6,008 bases of DNA from Spirochaetaceae bacterium (GCA_031258335.1 JAIRMY010000117.1:1-6008); one strand, 5' to 3'. Positions 1 to 6,004 are shown, counted from the stretch's first letter. The notes: generated from the sequence alone by a model not told the origin. Numbers and translations are program-made.

Positions 1-537
1 TTCTGCACCTGTACTCCGCAAAATGACGCGCATAAGGCATGGAACGCCGTACTACGCCTTGAAGAAAAAAAGCTGCTTGAAAACGGAACTCATGCTGAAA
101 TCGCGGAAATCCTGCGCGATGGTGGAGTACGTTTTCATAAAAACAAGGCTCGCTATATAGTTATAAACCGCGATTCTTTTTATCCAGATACAAAAAACAA
201 AATAGAAAAATTGATAGAGAATAAACCGGTGATCGAGAAACCGGTGATAGCGGCCCGGGATTTTTTGCAAAAAAAAGTTTTTGGCTGGGGGCTGAAAGAG
301 GCGTCACATTTTTTGCGAAACACAGGCAAAGGGGACGGTATCTGCATTCTGGACAGGCATATATTGCGGCAGCTTGTCGTTTACCGGGTCATAGAAGAAA
401 TTCCCGCGGCTATAAGCGGCGCGGCGTACCACGAGATTGAACAAAAGATGCTCGCCTTCGCGGAAAAAGAATCCGTTCCCGCGGACGCGCTTGATCTAAT
501 TTTCTGGTACAAAGAAAAAAATGAATTGTTCAAATAG
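1..537 (+). CDS. ogg: Ogg2-type 8-oxoguanine DNA N-glycosylase/DNA lyase, 3' part (5' end outside window)
   Basis: Frame 1 is open from the first base to TAG at 535-537, giving 178 residues; the start lies upstream of the window. The reading begins FCTCTPQN, which resembles the early FC-x-LTPQ-like stretch of Ogg2 proteins, so perhaps 30-40 residues are missing. A helix-hairpin-helix-GPD region is clear at visible residues 95-121. K99 in GLKEASHFLRN is the expected Schiff-base lysine, and D118 in ILDRHI is the expected catalytic aspartate, 19 residues later as in this superfamily. The protein ends NELFK; a C-terminal lysine is a hallmark of Ogg2 enzymes, where it helps tell 8-oxoG from guanine. 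Family role: removes 8-oxoguanine and cuts the abasic site (base excision repair, cytoplasm). An internal start at 211 would remove conserved sequence and is not the real start. hisB follows after 28 nt. A small in-frame duplication (KPVIEKPVI) lies at 223-248. Family assignment is confident; substrate specificity is inferred. Confidence 0.9.
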   Translation, partial: FCTCTPQNDAHKAWNAVLRLEEKKLLENGTHAEIAEILRDGGVRFHKNKARYIVINRDSFYPDTKNKIEKLIENKPVIEKPVIAARDFLQKKVFGWGLKEASHFLRNTGKGDGICILDRHILRQLVVYRVIEEIPAAISGAAYHEIEQKMLAFAEKESVPADALDLIFWYKEKNELFK

Positions 538-551
538 GTTTTTTTACAATT

Positions 552-557
552 AGGGGG
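552..557 (+). promoter_or_regulatory. Shine-Dalgarno site of hisB
   Basis: AGGGGG lies 8 nt before the ATG at 566. It is the only strong ribosome binding site near this start and supports the chosen start codon. Confidence 0.75.
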
Positions 558-565
558 TTTTTACA

Positions 566-1204
566 ATGAACAGAACGGCTAAAATCGAAAGAAAAACACA
601 GGAGACGGAAATTTTTTTGAGCCTCAATCTTGACGGGACGGGAATAGCGAAACTCGATTATCCTATCGGATTTTTACGGCACATGATAAACACATTCGCC
701 AAACACGGACTGTTTGACATAGAGCTTAGAGCCAGCGGCGACCTTTGCGTTGACCAGCATCACCTTGTCGAGGATACAGGCATAACGCTGGGACAGGCTT
801 TTAGCGCGGCGTTGGCGGACAAGAAGGGTATACGCCGAGTGGGAAGCTGTCTTTACCCCATGGACGAAACTCTTGCGCGCGCCGCCGTAGACCTTTCCGG
901 CAGGCCCTATCTCTGCTTTGATTGCGGCATATCGGGGATTCCGCTCGTTTCCGCCGAGGCGGACGGCAGGCCGGCGCCGTTCCAGACCGACACCATAGCT
1001 GACTTTTGGCAGGGCTTTACCGGCGCGTCGGCCTGTGCGCTGCACCTCGACGTGTTACGGGGACGGAGCGACCATCACAAGATAGAGGCGGTTTTCAAAG
1101 CCGCTGCCCGCGCTCTCCGCGCCGCCTGTGAAAAGGATCCACGCGCGGCGGACGCTATCCCCTCGACTAAGGGCTGCCTACCGCCGCCTGTGTACCTCGC
1201 GTAA
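566..1204 (+). CDS. hisB: Imidazoleglycerol-phosphate dehydratase
   Basis: This 212-residue protein matches the monofunctional IGPD family across its whole length. The enzyme dehydrates imidazole glycerol phosphate to imidazole acetol phosphate in histidine biosynthesis, in the cytoplasm, as a Mn-dependent 24-mer. Metal and active-site residues visible: H39 (FLRHM), H47, H65-H66 and E69 (HHLVEDTGI), H160 (LHLDV), H170-H171 and E174 (DHHKIEAVFK). Also present are LDGTG (22-26), PMDE (98-101), DLSGRPY (109-115) and the C-terminal PSTKG (199-203). No HAD phosphatase domain is fused, unlike E. coli HisB. Two oddities: the usual Asp before the first His (FxDHM) is Arg38, and about 10-15 extra residues rich in A/G/P sit around 123-138, which explains the length above the usual ~195-200. 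Every metal ligand is kept, so it is probably active. ATG at 566 has a good ribosome binding site. It stands alone, with no other his gene in the window, and likely shares a transcript with the upstream glycosylase. Confidence 0.96.
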   Translation: MNRTAKIERKTQETEIFLSLNLDGTGIAKLDYPIGFLRHMINTFAKHGLFDIELRASGDLCVDQHHLVEDTGITLGQAFSAALADKKGIRRVGSCLYPMDETLARAAVDLSGRPYLCFDCGISGIPLVSAEADGRPAPFQTDTIADFWQGFTGASACALHLDVLRGRSDHHKIEAVFKAAARALRAACEKDPRAADAIPSTKGCLPPPVYLA

Positions 1205-1212
1205 GGGCGGGG

Positions 1213-1230
1213 AGCCGCCGGCAGGCGGCT
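1213..1230 (+). terminator. GC-rich hairpin after hisB, possible terminator
   Basis: AGCCGCC (1213-1219) and GGCGGCT (1224-1230) form a perfect 7-bp stem with a 4-nt loop, starting 9 nt after the hisB stop. No T tract follows (the next bases are GGCTAGTG, then G-runs at 1243-1252), so it is not a classic intrinsic terminator. It may only stabilise the 3' end. Confidence 0.4.
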
Positions 1231-1259
1231 GGCTAGTGTCCCGGGGGCGGGGCGGCGGC

Positions 1260-1285
1260 AATGAGGAATGAGGAATGAGGAATGA
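1260..1285. repeat. Heptanucleotide ATGAGGA tandem array 1
   Basis: Three and a half copies of ATGAGGA run in tandem downstream of hisB. The first 21 bases (1260-1280) recur exactly at 1895-1915 in the same orientation, on the far side of the Rpn C-terminal fragment. The period is 7, so it is not a coding repeat. It resembles the short tandemly repeated heptamers scattered between genes in some bacteria. Confidence 0.8.
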
Positions 1286-1342
1286 AGTTGCCGAGAGGAG
1301 GCTTTGCGAGTCTGCCGGGCGATTCAACTTTACGGCGAGGGG

Positions 1343-1364
1343 AAAAAGGGGACCGACACCTTTT
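1343..1364 (-). terminator. Possible terminator after the Rpn C-terminal fragment
   Basis: Read on the minus strand, the TAA stop (1365-1363) overlaps AAAAGG, followed by a 9-nt GC-rich loop, then CCTTTTT. The stem is only 6 bp, mostly A-T, but it ends in a T run, and its position right at the end of the reading frame fits an intrinsic terminator. Confidence 0.4.
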
Positions 1365-1827
1365 ACTCCTTTAGACGTTCTTTTATCTGTTCTGCTGTGA
1401 AGCCTGCTTCTACCAGTTTTAGGATTTCCAGTCTGCCTTCATTTCTGCCCTCATCGCGGGCAAAGTTTATGCCGCTCGTCCAATCCGATAGCGCCATCTC
1501 ACGCATCTGGTATGCGTGTAACGCTTCCTTGCTGGAACTTACCAGCGCAAGCTTTTCTTCCGCCTTCCTTATTGCAGTGTCCATACTTACTATCTCCTCT
1601 ACCAATTCGCTAGGACTCCCGGGGTCCAGATACGACAGCCATCTATGCAGAGGGTTTCCCTTCGTATCCCTGTCCGCCGTCCTACGGAATTTTACCATGT
1701 CTAAAAAGTGTATTTCCAGAGCGTCCGTTAGCATATACGTTTTGTCGTTGTCTTCCCACAAGTGGAAGCAGCAGTGAAATCTTTCACCCCGCAGAAATTC
1801 AAAGTTTACTATGTTAATCGCTATCAC
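1363..1827 (-). pseudogene. Rpn-family PD-(D/E)XK nuclease/transposase, C-terminal fragment
   Basis: This frame reads (M/V)IAINIVNFEF, FHLWEDNDKTYMLTDALEIHFLDMVKFRR, then a charged tail with EGRNEGRLEILKLVEAGFTAEQIKERLKE. That is the second half of the Rpn / PD-(D/E)XK family transposase pattern (PF12784-like). The only start codon is an internal GTG at 1827. Homology continues upstream without one as LAAGQDYRYLPN, to about 1863, and then stops. So this is a 5'-truncated gene, not a short complete protein. Rpn proteins are DNA nucleases linked to recombination and to horizontal spread, usually about 280-320 aa. The matching N-terminal half lies upstream on the same strand at 1925-2254, in another frame. 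The segment with the catalytic E-x-Q/K is absent, so no nuclease activity is expected. An automatic pipeline may call it a hypothetical CDS. Confidence 0.82.
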
Positions 1828-1863
1828 GTTGGGGAGATACCTGTAATCTTGTCCAGCCGCAAG

Positions 1864-1915
1864 GCAGTAAACAGTGAATAGTGGGTGAATGAAAAATGAG
1901 GAATGAGGAATGAGG
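1864..1915. repeat. Heptanucleotide array 2, exact core plus degenerate units
   Basis: 1896-1915 contains ATGAGGA twice plus ATGAGG, identical to the start of array 1. The bases just before it (GCAGTAA, ACAGTGA, ATAGTGG, GTGAATG, AAAAATG) keep a 7-nt spacing and look like diverged units. The array lies inside the broken Rpn gene. Confidence 0.65.
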
Positions 1916-2020
1916 CGCGAGCTATCAACCGCGTATGCCAGTCGCCCTTTTCGTAGTGAAGGCAGAAGTCGAAAGCTGTTTTGGGTATGCTAGCGCGGAG
2001 CGCCTGTAAACCCGCTGGCG
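1864..2020. other. Foreign or rearranged segment replacing the middle of the Rpn gene
   Basis: On the minus strand, Rpn homology stops after VLDLRA (last codon ends at 2021) and resumes at LAAGQDY (from 1863). Family members normally have about 40 residues here, including the D-G-T...N-I-E-V-Q catalytic strand and an R-S-L-x-Y-W-like helix. None of these can be read in any minus-strand frame. Instead there are 157 nt that include the second ATGAGGA array and a degenerate run of the same period. The length is not a multiple of three, and the N-terminal frame ends at TGA within it. Confidence 0.6.
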
Positions 2021-2254
2021 GGCGCGAAGGTCGAGGACGCTGCTTTTATCGCCTATCACTTCCGGCGTAAACAACTTGTTTTCTACGATTTCGACGGAGA
2101 CAAGTTTGTCGCCACCGGAGGACTGTATAACGGCGTTGAGGAAGCCGAGTAGTTGTTCCTCATCGCCTTTTTCGCCCATGACATTTAAGAAAAGGTAGTC
2201 GTTGAGGAGGTTAAGCCCGCGTTCCGGTTTGGCTGTGTTTTGAGATTTGTCCAC
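1925..2254 (-). pseudogene. Rpn-family PD-(D/E)XK nuclease/transposase, N-terminal fragment
   Basis: Reading from a GTG at 2254, this frame gives GLNLLNDYLFLNVMGEKGDEEQLLGFLNAV, then VEIVENKLFTPEVIGDKSSVLDLRA. This is the typical N-terminal third of Rpn/PF12784-like transposases. D75 in VLDLRA is the first acidic residue of the PD-(D/E)XK core. After A78 the sequence (ARQRVYRRSALAYPK... to TGA at 1927-1925) no longer looks like the family. The true continuation lies at 1827-1363 in a different frame, with the catalytic centre missing. An in-frame TAA a few codons upstream limits the start to the GTG at 2254; no clear Shine-Dalgarno site is seen. It lies directly downstream of the methyltransferase relic. 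Inactive relic of a mobile or horizontally spread nuclease gene. Confidence 0.82.
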
Positions 2255-2293
2255 GAAAAGAGTATGGCGGAATTAGGCGGTTTTGTGTAGTCC

Positions 2294-2315
2294 GCGGCGG
2301 CCCGAAGCGGTCGTA
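2294..2315. repeat. 22-bp direct repeat, copy A (in methyltransferase relic)
   Basis: These 22 bases are identical to 2716-2737 inside mfd and in the same orientation. In mfd they encode YDRFGPP. Here they lie exactly where methyltransferase homology ends (YRLYDR, then FGPP). Confidence 0.8.
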
Positions 2316-2441
2316 CAGCCTGTACGCGCCCGCGCCTGTACGTTCCGCCCATTTGCCAAGATGCCGCCGCCTTTTACGCAGCCGGTTAAAGAGCATCTCC
2401 ACCTAAGCCTCCGTCCGCTCATTTTCCCGAATCTCCGTCAT
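2307..2441 (-). pseudogene. Relic of an RlmK/RlmI-like SAM-dependent RNA methyltransferase (5' end only)
   Basis: An ATG at 2441-2439 overlaps the mfd stop as ATGA, with AGG 7 nt upstream. It reads MTEIRENERTEA, then TAG at 2405-2403, then in the same frame VEMLFNRLRKRRRHLGKWA, ERTGAGAYRLYDR. The pattern MLxNRLxKxxxHLxKWAxRxGxxxYRLYDRD is the beginning of RlmK-like 23S rRNA methyltransferases (the C-terminal half of E. coli RlmKL) and of standalone relatives. After YDR the expected DIPE...AVD continuation is missing; the frame runs as FGPPRTTQNRL into the Rpn region and ends at a TAA at 2213-2211. One C-to-T change (CAG to TAG) would account for the stop. Translation could restart at GTG 2402 or ATG 2396, but the methyltransferase domain is gone either way. 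The overlap with mfd suggests a former mfd-methyltransferase operon. The match is short, so family assignment is moderately sure. Confidence 0.6.
2312..2326. repeat. 15-bp palindrome with a further half-copy
   Basis: CGTACAG-C-CTGTACG is a perfect inverted repeat with a single central base. CCTGTACG (2319-2326) occurs again at 2336-2343. It lies within the methyltransferase relic, so it may be just a coding coincidence (AYRLYD). Confidence 0.5.
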
Positions 2442-5400
2442 ACAAGAGCCTGTAGTTTTTCCCTGATGAATTCGCTTTTTTCCTTGAGACCTATCTTGCC
2501 GGTCTTGAGGAGAATGACGTTGGGCGACTGCGGGTCGGGCTTTACCCTGCCGCCGCTTTCGTTGATAAGGCGGAGCAGGCGGTCAACATTCACGTTTGAC
2601 ACCTTTGTAAATTCAGCGCGTACAATTCCGTTATGCTCCTTTAACGATGAAATCGATATTTCACGGCAGATTATCCGTATTTCCGCGAGGGACAACAGGG
2701 ACAGGGCTTCAAACGGCGGCGGCCCGAAGCGGTCGTATATCTCCGCGCTGACGCCCAGAAGCTCGTCGCGGCTCTTTACCGCCGCTATCTTCTTGTACAC
2801 CTCCATCTTTTCCTGGGGGCTGTCTATGTAGCTGTTTGGAATAAAGCCCGTGTACTCAAGTTCAAGCAGAGTCTCGGTTTCCGTTTCATAGTTTTCGTTC
2901 TGTAGTTTGCGTACAGCCTCGTCCAAGAGGCGCGCGTACAAGTCGAAGCCTACGGAAAAAATATTTCCTGATTGTTCGCGCCCGAGCAGGTTGCCGGCGC
3001 CGCGTATCTCCATGTCCTTCATCGCTATCTTAAAGCCTGAGCCGAGTCCTGTAAAATCGGATATAACCTGAAGCCGCTTCATCGCGTTTTCGGAAAGCGC
3101 CGTCCGCGAAGGGTAGAAAAGGTATGCGTAGGCGGTACGCCCCGAGCGTCCTACCCTGCCCCTGAGCTGGTACAACTGCGACACGCCGTACATATCGGCG
3201 CGGTCTATGATGATGGTGTTCACGTTTGGTATATCGATTCCATTTTCGATTATCGTTGTTGACACCAGCACATGAAAACCGCCGTGTATGAAACGGCGCA
3301 TAACGTCTTCCAACTCCTCCGCGTCAAGCTGTCCGTGCGCCGTTTCTATCGAAACTTCGGGGACTAGGCGCGAAAGCCGCGCCTTTACCCTGTCAAGACT
3401 TTCTATGCGGTTATGCAGGTAAAAGGCTTGCCCGCCCCGCTCAACCTCGAAACGTATCGCCTTGACTATCTTTTCTTCATCGTATTCGTCTATGAATGTT
3501 TCTATGGGGAGGCGGTTACGGGGCGGCGTGGCGAGTATGCTCATGTCGCGTATTTTTAGAAGGCTCATGTGCAGCGTGCGCGGGATAGGAGTGGCGGAAA
3601 GAGACAGGCAGTCTACATTGTGTTTTAATTCCTTTAGCCGTTCCTTGTCCCTGACTCCGAAACGTTGTTCTTCGTCTATTACCAGTAAGCCTAAATCCTT
3701 GAATACTATGTCTTTTTGTATGATGCGGTGTGTGCCGACAAGAATGTCTATCCCGCCGTTTTTTAGACCCGCCAAAACTTCCCGCGCCGTTTTTTTATCG
3801 ACAAAGCGCGACAGCATCGCGGTGCGTACCGGAAAATCACGAAAACGCTCTGTAAAGTTATCGTAGTGCTGCTCGGCGAGTATCGTCGTCGGGGCTAGGA
3901 AGGCCGCCTGTTTGCCGCTCATTACCGCCTTGAAGCAGGCTCTGACGGCGACCTCGGTCTTCCCGTAGCCCACGTCGCCGCAGACCAGCCTGTCCATGGG
4001 GACTATGCTTTCCATGTCGGCCTTTATCTCTTCGACACAGCGGGACTGATCTTCGGTTTCCAGAAACGCGAAGCCCGCCTCGAACACCACCTGCCATTCG
4101 CTGTCCCGCGGGAACGCGAAACCGCGGGCCGCCTTGCGTTTTGAGTACAGATCAAGGAGGCGGGATGCCAACTCTTCCGCCGCTTTTTTGGCGCGGGCTT
4201 TTCTTTCGCTCCAGCCCTTGGCGCCTATCTTGTCAAGGCGCGGCGGAGAGCCTTCGCTCCCTATGTACCTCTGTACAAGGTTCACCTGCTCTATAGGCAC
4301 AAAAATTGTTTCAGCGCCCGCGAATTCTAGTTTGATGTAATCGCGCTCGTTCCACAAAGCGTTTATCCGCTCTATCCCCTTGAACAGACCTATGCCGTAA
4401 TTTATATGCACGACAAAATCACCGGGGGAGAGGTCTACAAACGTGTCTATCGCCGCGCTGCGAGCGGTGTTCAACGAATGGGGGCGGCGGTGGAACCCAA
4501 ATATTTCTTTTTCCTGCACAAAGAGCAGCTTTAAGCCGCCTAGGACAAATCCGCGCGAAAGCGGTGCCTGTATGATATGAAGCGGCTCTATGCCTTTTAC
4601 AAGTTCCCTTATCCGTAATACCTGTATATCGGACTCGGCGGCTATCACTATGCGCCAGCCGCTGTTTAGGAGGGAGGCAAATTCTTCTTTCATATAGTTG
4701 ATGTTGCCAAAAAAACTCCGCGCCGGCTCCGAGTCTACCGCGAAACGCAGCGCCGCCTTGCCCTCCCCTCTGCCGCCGTCCACCTCTTTGCCCTCGTCCG
4801 CTTCCTTGCCTCCGCCCTCGTCCTGCAGCGTGGATTTTTTTATCGCAAGAAAAGAAACCCTGTTCGTGATGTTTTTTGTGAGCGCATCAAAGTTGTACAA
4901 GAGGCGGCGCGGCGCGGGGACGGGACGCTCACGAAAGGCGCTTCGGAAAAGCCCCTCGTACTCACGGTCAAGCCCGGTCTGCGCGTTGTTAAGCCTCTCC
5001 CATTCCAAAAATACCACGACGGCGGAATCCGCGCCCCCGTCAAAACCGCGGTAGTAGTCCAGGAGGCTCGCGGGCTTCGAAAACGCCAGCGGGAAAAACA
5101 ACTCCTCGTCCGGGGATCTCCCCCTCTCTATGAGCCGGTCTACCAAGCCGCCCGCGTCCTTCCCTGAAAATTCGGGGAGAGAGGCGAGATTTGCCGTCAG
5201 AGCCTCAATACGCTCATCGTCCCAGACGACTTCTTTCATGGGAGAGAGGCAAAGCGTTTCCGTATTACCAGACTTGATGCTGATCTGTTCCGCCGCGTCA
5301 AACCGCTTAATCGATTCTACCCTGTCATAGTCAAGCGTGATGCGGTACGCCGCGTTTCCAACCTCGTTTCCGTCCTCATCTCCGCCCGTCATCACATCGA

Positions 5401-5953
5401 CTACCTCGCCGCGGACGGCGTACTCACCGCCGGATTGAACGCGGTGGACGCGGGTATAACCCCAGCCGTTGAGCCTTGCCGCCAGCGCCGGGGTGTCGAG
5501 CGTATCGCCGGTTTGGAGGAGTACGCGCTGTTTTGACGTATAAGAGGGCGGAGGGAGCGGCGACATGAAGGCCCGCTGGCTTGTTACGAGTACGCGGGGC
5601 GGCGCGTTTCCCGTGAGTGCGGAGAGTATTCTTGCCCGCGCGCTCCAAACGGGCGAGGAAGGGGAGGGGGAACGGTACGGCATAGTACCCCACCACGGGA
5701 GGAGGGCTGCCTCCACTCCCAGCGAGCGCAGATCTCCGGCTGTCGCCGCCGCGTCCCGTTCCGTGGGCGCTACGACAAGCGACGCCCGCTTGCCGTGCTT
5801 GGCGAATGCGGCGATTAAGACAGCGCGCAGGCATCCTTCCGCCCCCGGAACCTCAAGCGGGAAGCGCCCTTCGGCGTAAGCGGCAACGAGCGGGGAGATG
5901 GCGGCGGAGGCGGTGATTTCCTCCGCGATAACGGAAAGGGCTTGGCTATTCAT
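2438..5953 (-). CDS. mfd: Transcription-repair coupling factor Mfd
   Basis: Complete 1171-residue Mfd (E. coli 1148). Family role: a DNA translocase that binds RNA polymerase stalled at a lesion, pushes it off and recruits UvrA for nucleotide excision repair. Domains in order: UvrB-like N-terminal module (about 1-330; LLPWWGTMPY near 85-95, GEYAVRGEVVDV at 176-187); a variable linker with a Gly/Glu/Lys insert at 378-399; RNA-polymerase-interacting CarD-like domain (SPGDFVVHINYGIGLFKG from 509, on to about 580); RecG-like motor with Walker A GDVGYGKT (659-666, K665), DEEQ (760-763), SATPIPRT (786-793) and QLRGRVGRSG (929-938), followed by the RGAGNLLG relay region; and the C-terminal TRCF domain (about 1030-1130, IPNSYI at 1038). 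All motor residues are intact. ATG 5953 has an in-frame TAG directly before it, so no ATG further upstream is possible. No strong Shine-Dalgarno site is seen. The stop overlaps the ATG of a methyltransferase relic. Confidence 0.98.
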   Translation of the reverse strand: MNSQALSVIAEEITASAAISPLVAAYAEGRFPLEVPGAEGCLRAVLIAAFAKHGKRASLVVAPTERDAAATAGDLRSLGVEAALLPWWGTMPYRSPSPSSPVWSARARILSALTGNAPPRVLVTSQRAFMSPLPPPSYTSKQRVLLQTGDTLDTPALAARLNGWGYTRVHRVQSGGEYAVRGEVVDVMTGGDEDGNEVGNAAYRITLDYDRVESIKRFDAAEQISIKSGNTETLCLSPMKEVVWDDERIEALTANLASLPEFSGKDAGGLVDRLIERGRSPDEELFFPLAFSKPASLLDYYRGFDGGADSAVVVFLEWERLNNAQTGLDREYEGLFRSAFRERPVPAPRRLLYNFDALTKNITNRVSFLAIKKSTLQDEGGGKEADEGKEVDGGRGEGKAALRFAVDSEPARSFFGNINYMKEEFASLLNSGWRIVIAAESDIQVLRIRELVKGIEPLHIIQAPLSRGFVLGGLKLLFVQEKEIFGFHRRPHSLNTARSAAIDTFVDLSPGDFVVHINYGIGLFKGIERINALWNERDYIKLEFAGAETIFVPIEQVNLVQRYIGSEGSPPRLDKIGAKGWSERKARAKKAAEELASRLLDLYSKRKAARGFAFPRDSEWQVVFEAGFAFLETEDQSRCVEEIKADMESIVPMDRLVCGDVGYGKTEVAVRACFKAVMSGKQAAFLAPTTILAEQHYDNFTERFRDFPVRTAMLSRFVDKKTAREVLAGLKNGGIDILVGTHRIIQKDIVFKDLGLLVIDEEQRFGVRDKERLKELKHNVDCLSLSATPIPRTLHMSLLKIRDMSILATPPRNRLPIETFIDEYDEEKIVKAIRFEVERGGQAFYLHNRIESLDRVKARLSRLVPEVSIETAHGQLDAEELEDVMRRFIHGGFHVLVSTTIIENGIDIPNVNTIIIDRADMYGVSQLYQLRGRVGRSGRTAYAYLFYPSRTALSENAMKRLQVISDFTGLGSGFKIAMKDMEIRGAGNLLGREQSGNIFSVGFDLYARLLDEAVRKLQNENYETETETLLELEYTGFIPNSYIDSPQEKMEVYKKIAAVKSRDELLGVSAEIYDRFGPPPFEALSLLSLAEIRIICREISISSLKEHNGIVRAEFTKVSNVNVDRLLRLINESGGRVKPDPQSPNVILLKTGKIGLKEKSEFIREKLQALV
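2716..2737. repeat. 22-bp direct repeat, copy B (inside mfd)
   Basis: Encodes YDRFGPP of the Mfd TRCF domain on the minus strand. It is the likely source of copy A at 2294-2315, since here the codons belong to a conserved family motif (AEIYDRFGP). Confidence 0.8.
4757..4822 (-). other. Low-complexity Gly/Glu/Asp/Lys insert in Mfd (residues 378-399)
   Basis: Twenty-two residues made almost only of G, E, D and K lie between the N-terminal module and the polymerase-interacting domain. GACGAGGGC (DEG) appears twice 24 bp apart, suggesting growth by slippage. It probably forms a flexible acidic linker; the reading frame is kept. Confidence 0.65.
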
Positions 5954-5975
5954 CTATTACAGCGGGTATACTGGA

Positions 5976-6004
5976 AGCATAGTAATTTATGCCCGCCCTG
6001 TCAA
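5976..6004 (-). promoter_or_regulatory. Sigma70-type promoter of mfd
   Basis: On the minus strand TTGACA (6004-5999) is a perfect -35 box and TATGCT (5981-5976) a good -10 box, separated by exactly 17 nt. Transcription would begin near 5969, leaving an untranslated leader of about 15 nt before the ATG at 5953, with no obvious Shine-Dalgarno sequence. Boxes and spacing are seen directly; the start site is inferred. Confidence 0.75.

Noticed and set aside
223..248. AAACCGGTGAT repeated with a 15-bp period in ogg as a possible operator
   Set aside because: Lies inside coding sequence in frame (KPVIEKPVI); better explained as a small coding duplication.
52..270. Minus-strand 72-codon frame antisense to ogg
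   Set aside because: Phe/Tyr-rich shadow of an A-rich coding region whose plus-strand frame carries clear Ogg2 motifs.
674..1045. Minus-strand open frame within hisB
   Set aside because: Exact antisense of conserved HisB motifs; no independent support.
1243..1258. Possible G-quadruplex in the G-runs after hisB
   Set aside because: Only two runs of three or more G in this stretch; a stable four-run pattern is not convincing.
1304..1777. 157-codon plus-strand open frame opposite the Rpn C-terminal fragment
   Set aside because: Ser/Leu/Phe-rich antisense shadow of a recognisable Rpn frame on the minus strand; no family pattern.
1260..1915. CRISPR-like repeat and spacer structure
   Set aside because: The repeats are 7-bp tandem units without spacers; there is a single large gap holding an Rpn fragment and no cas gene.
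2283..2831. 182-codon plus-strand open frame spanning the mfd 3' end
   Set aside because: Antisense to the conserved Mfd C-terminus and to the methyltransferase relic; composition is a shadow (R/S/P/L-rich).
5424..5834. 136-codon minus-strand open frame inside mfd
   Set aside because: Arg/Ala/Gly-rich out-of-frame shadow of the Mfd UvrB-like module; no motif.
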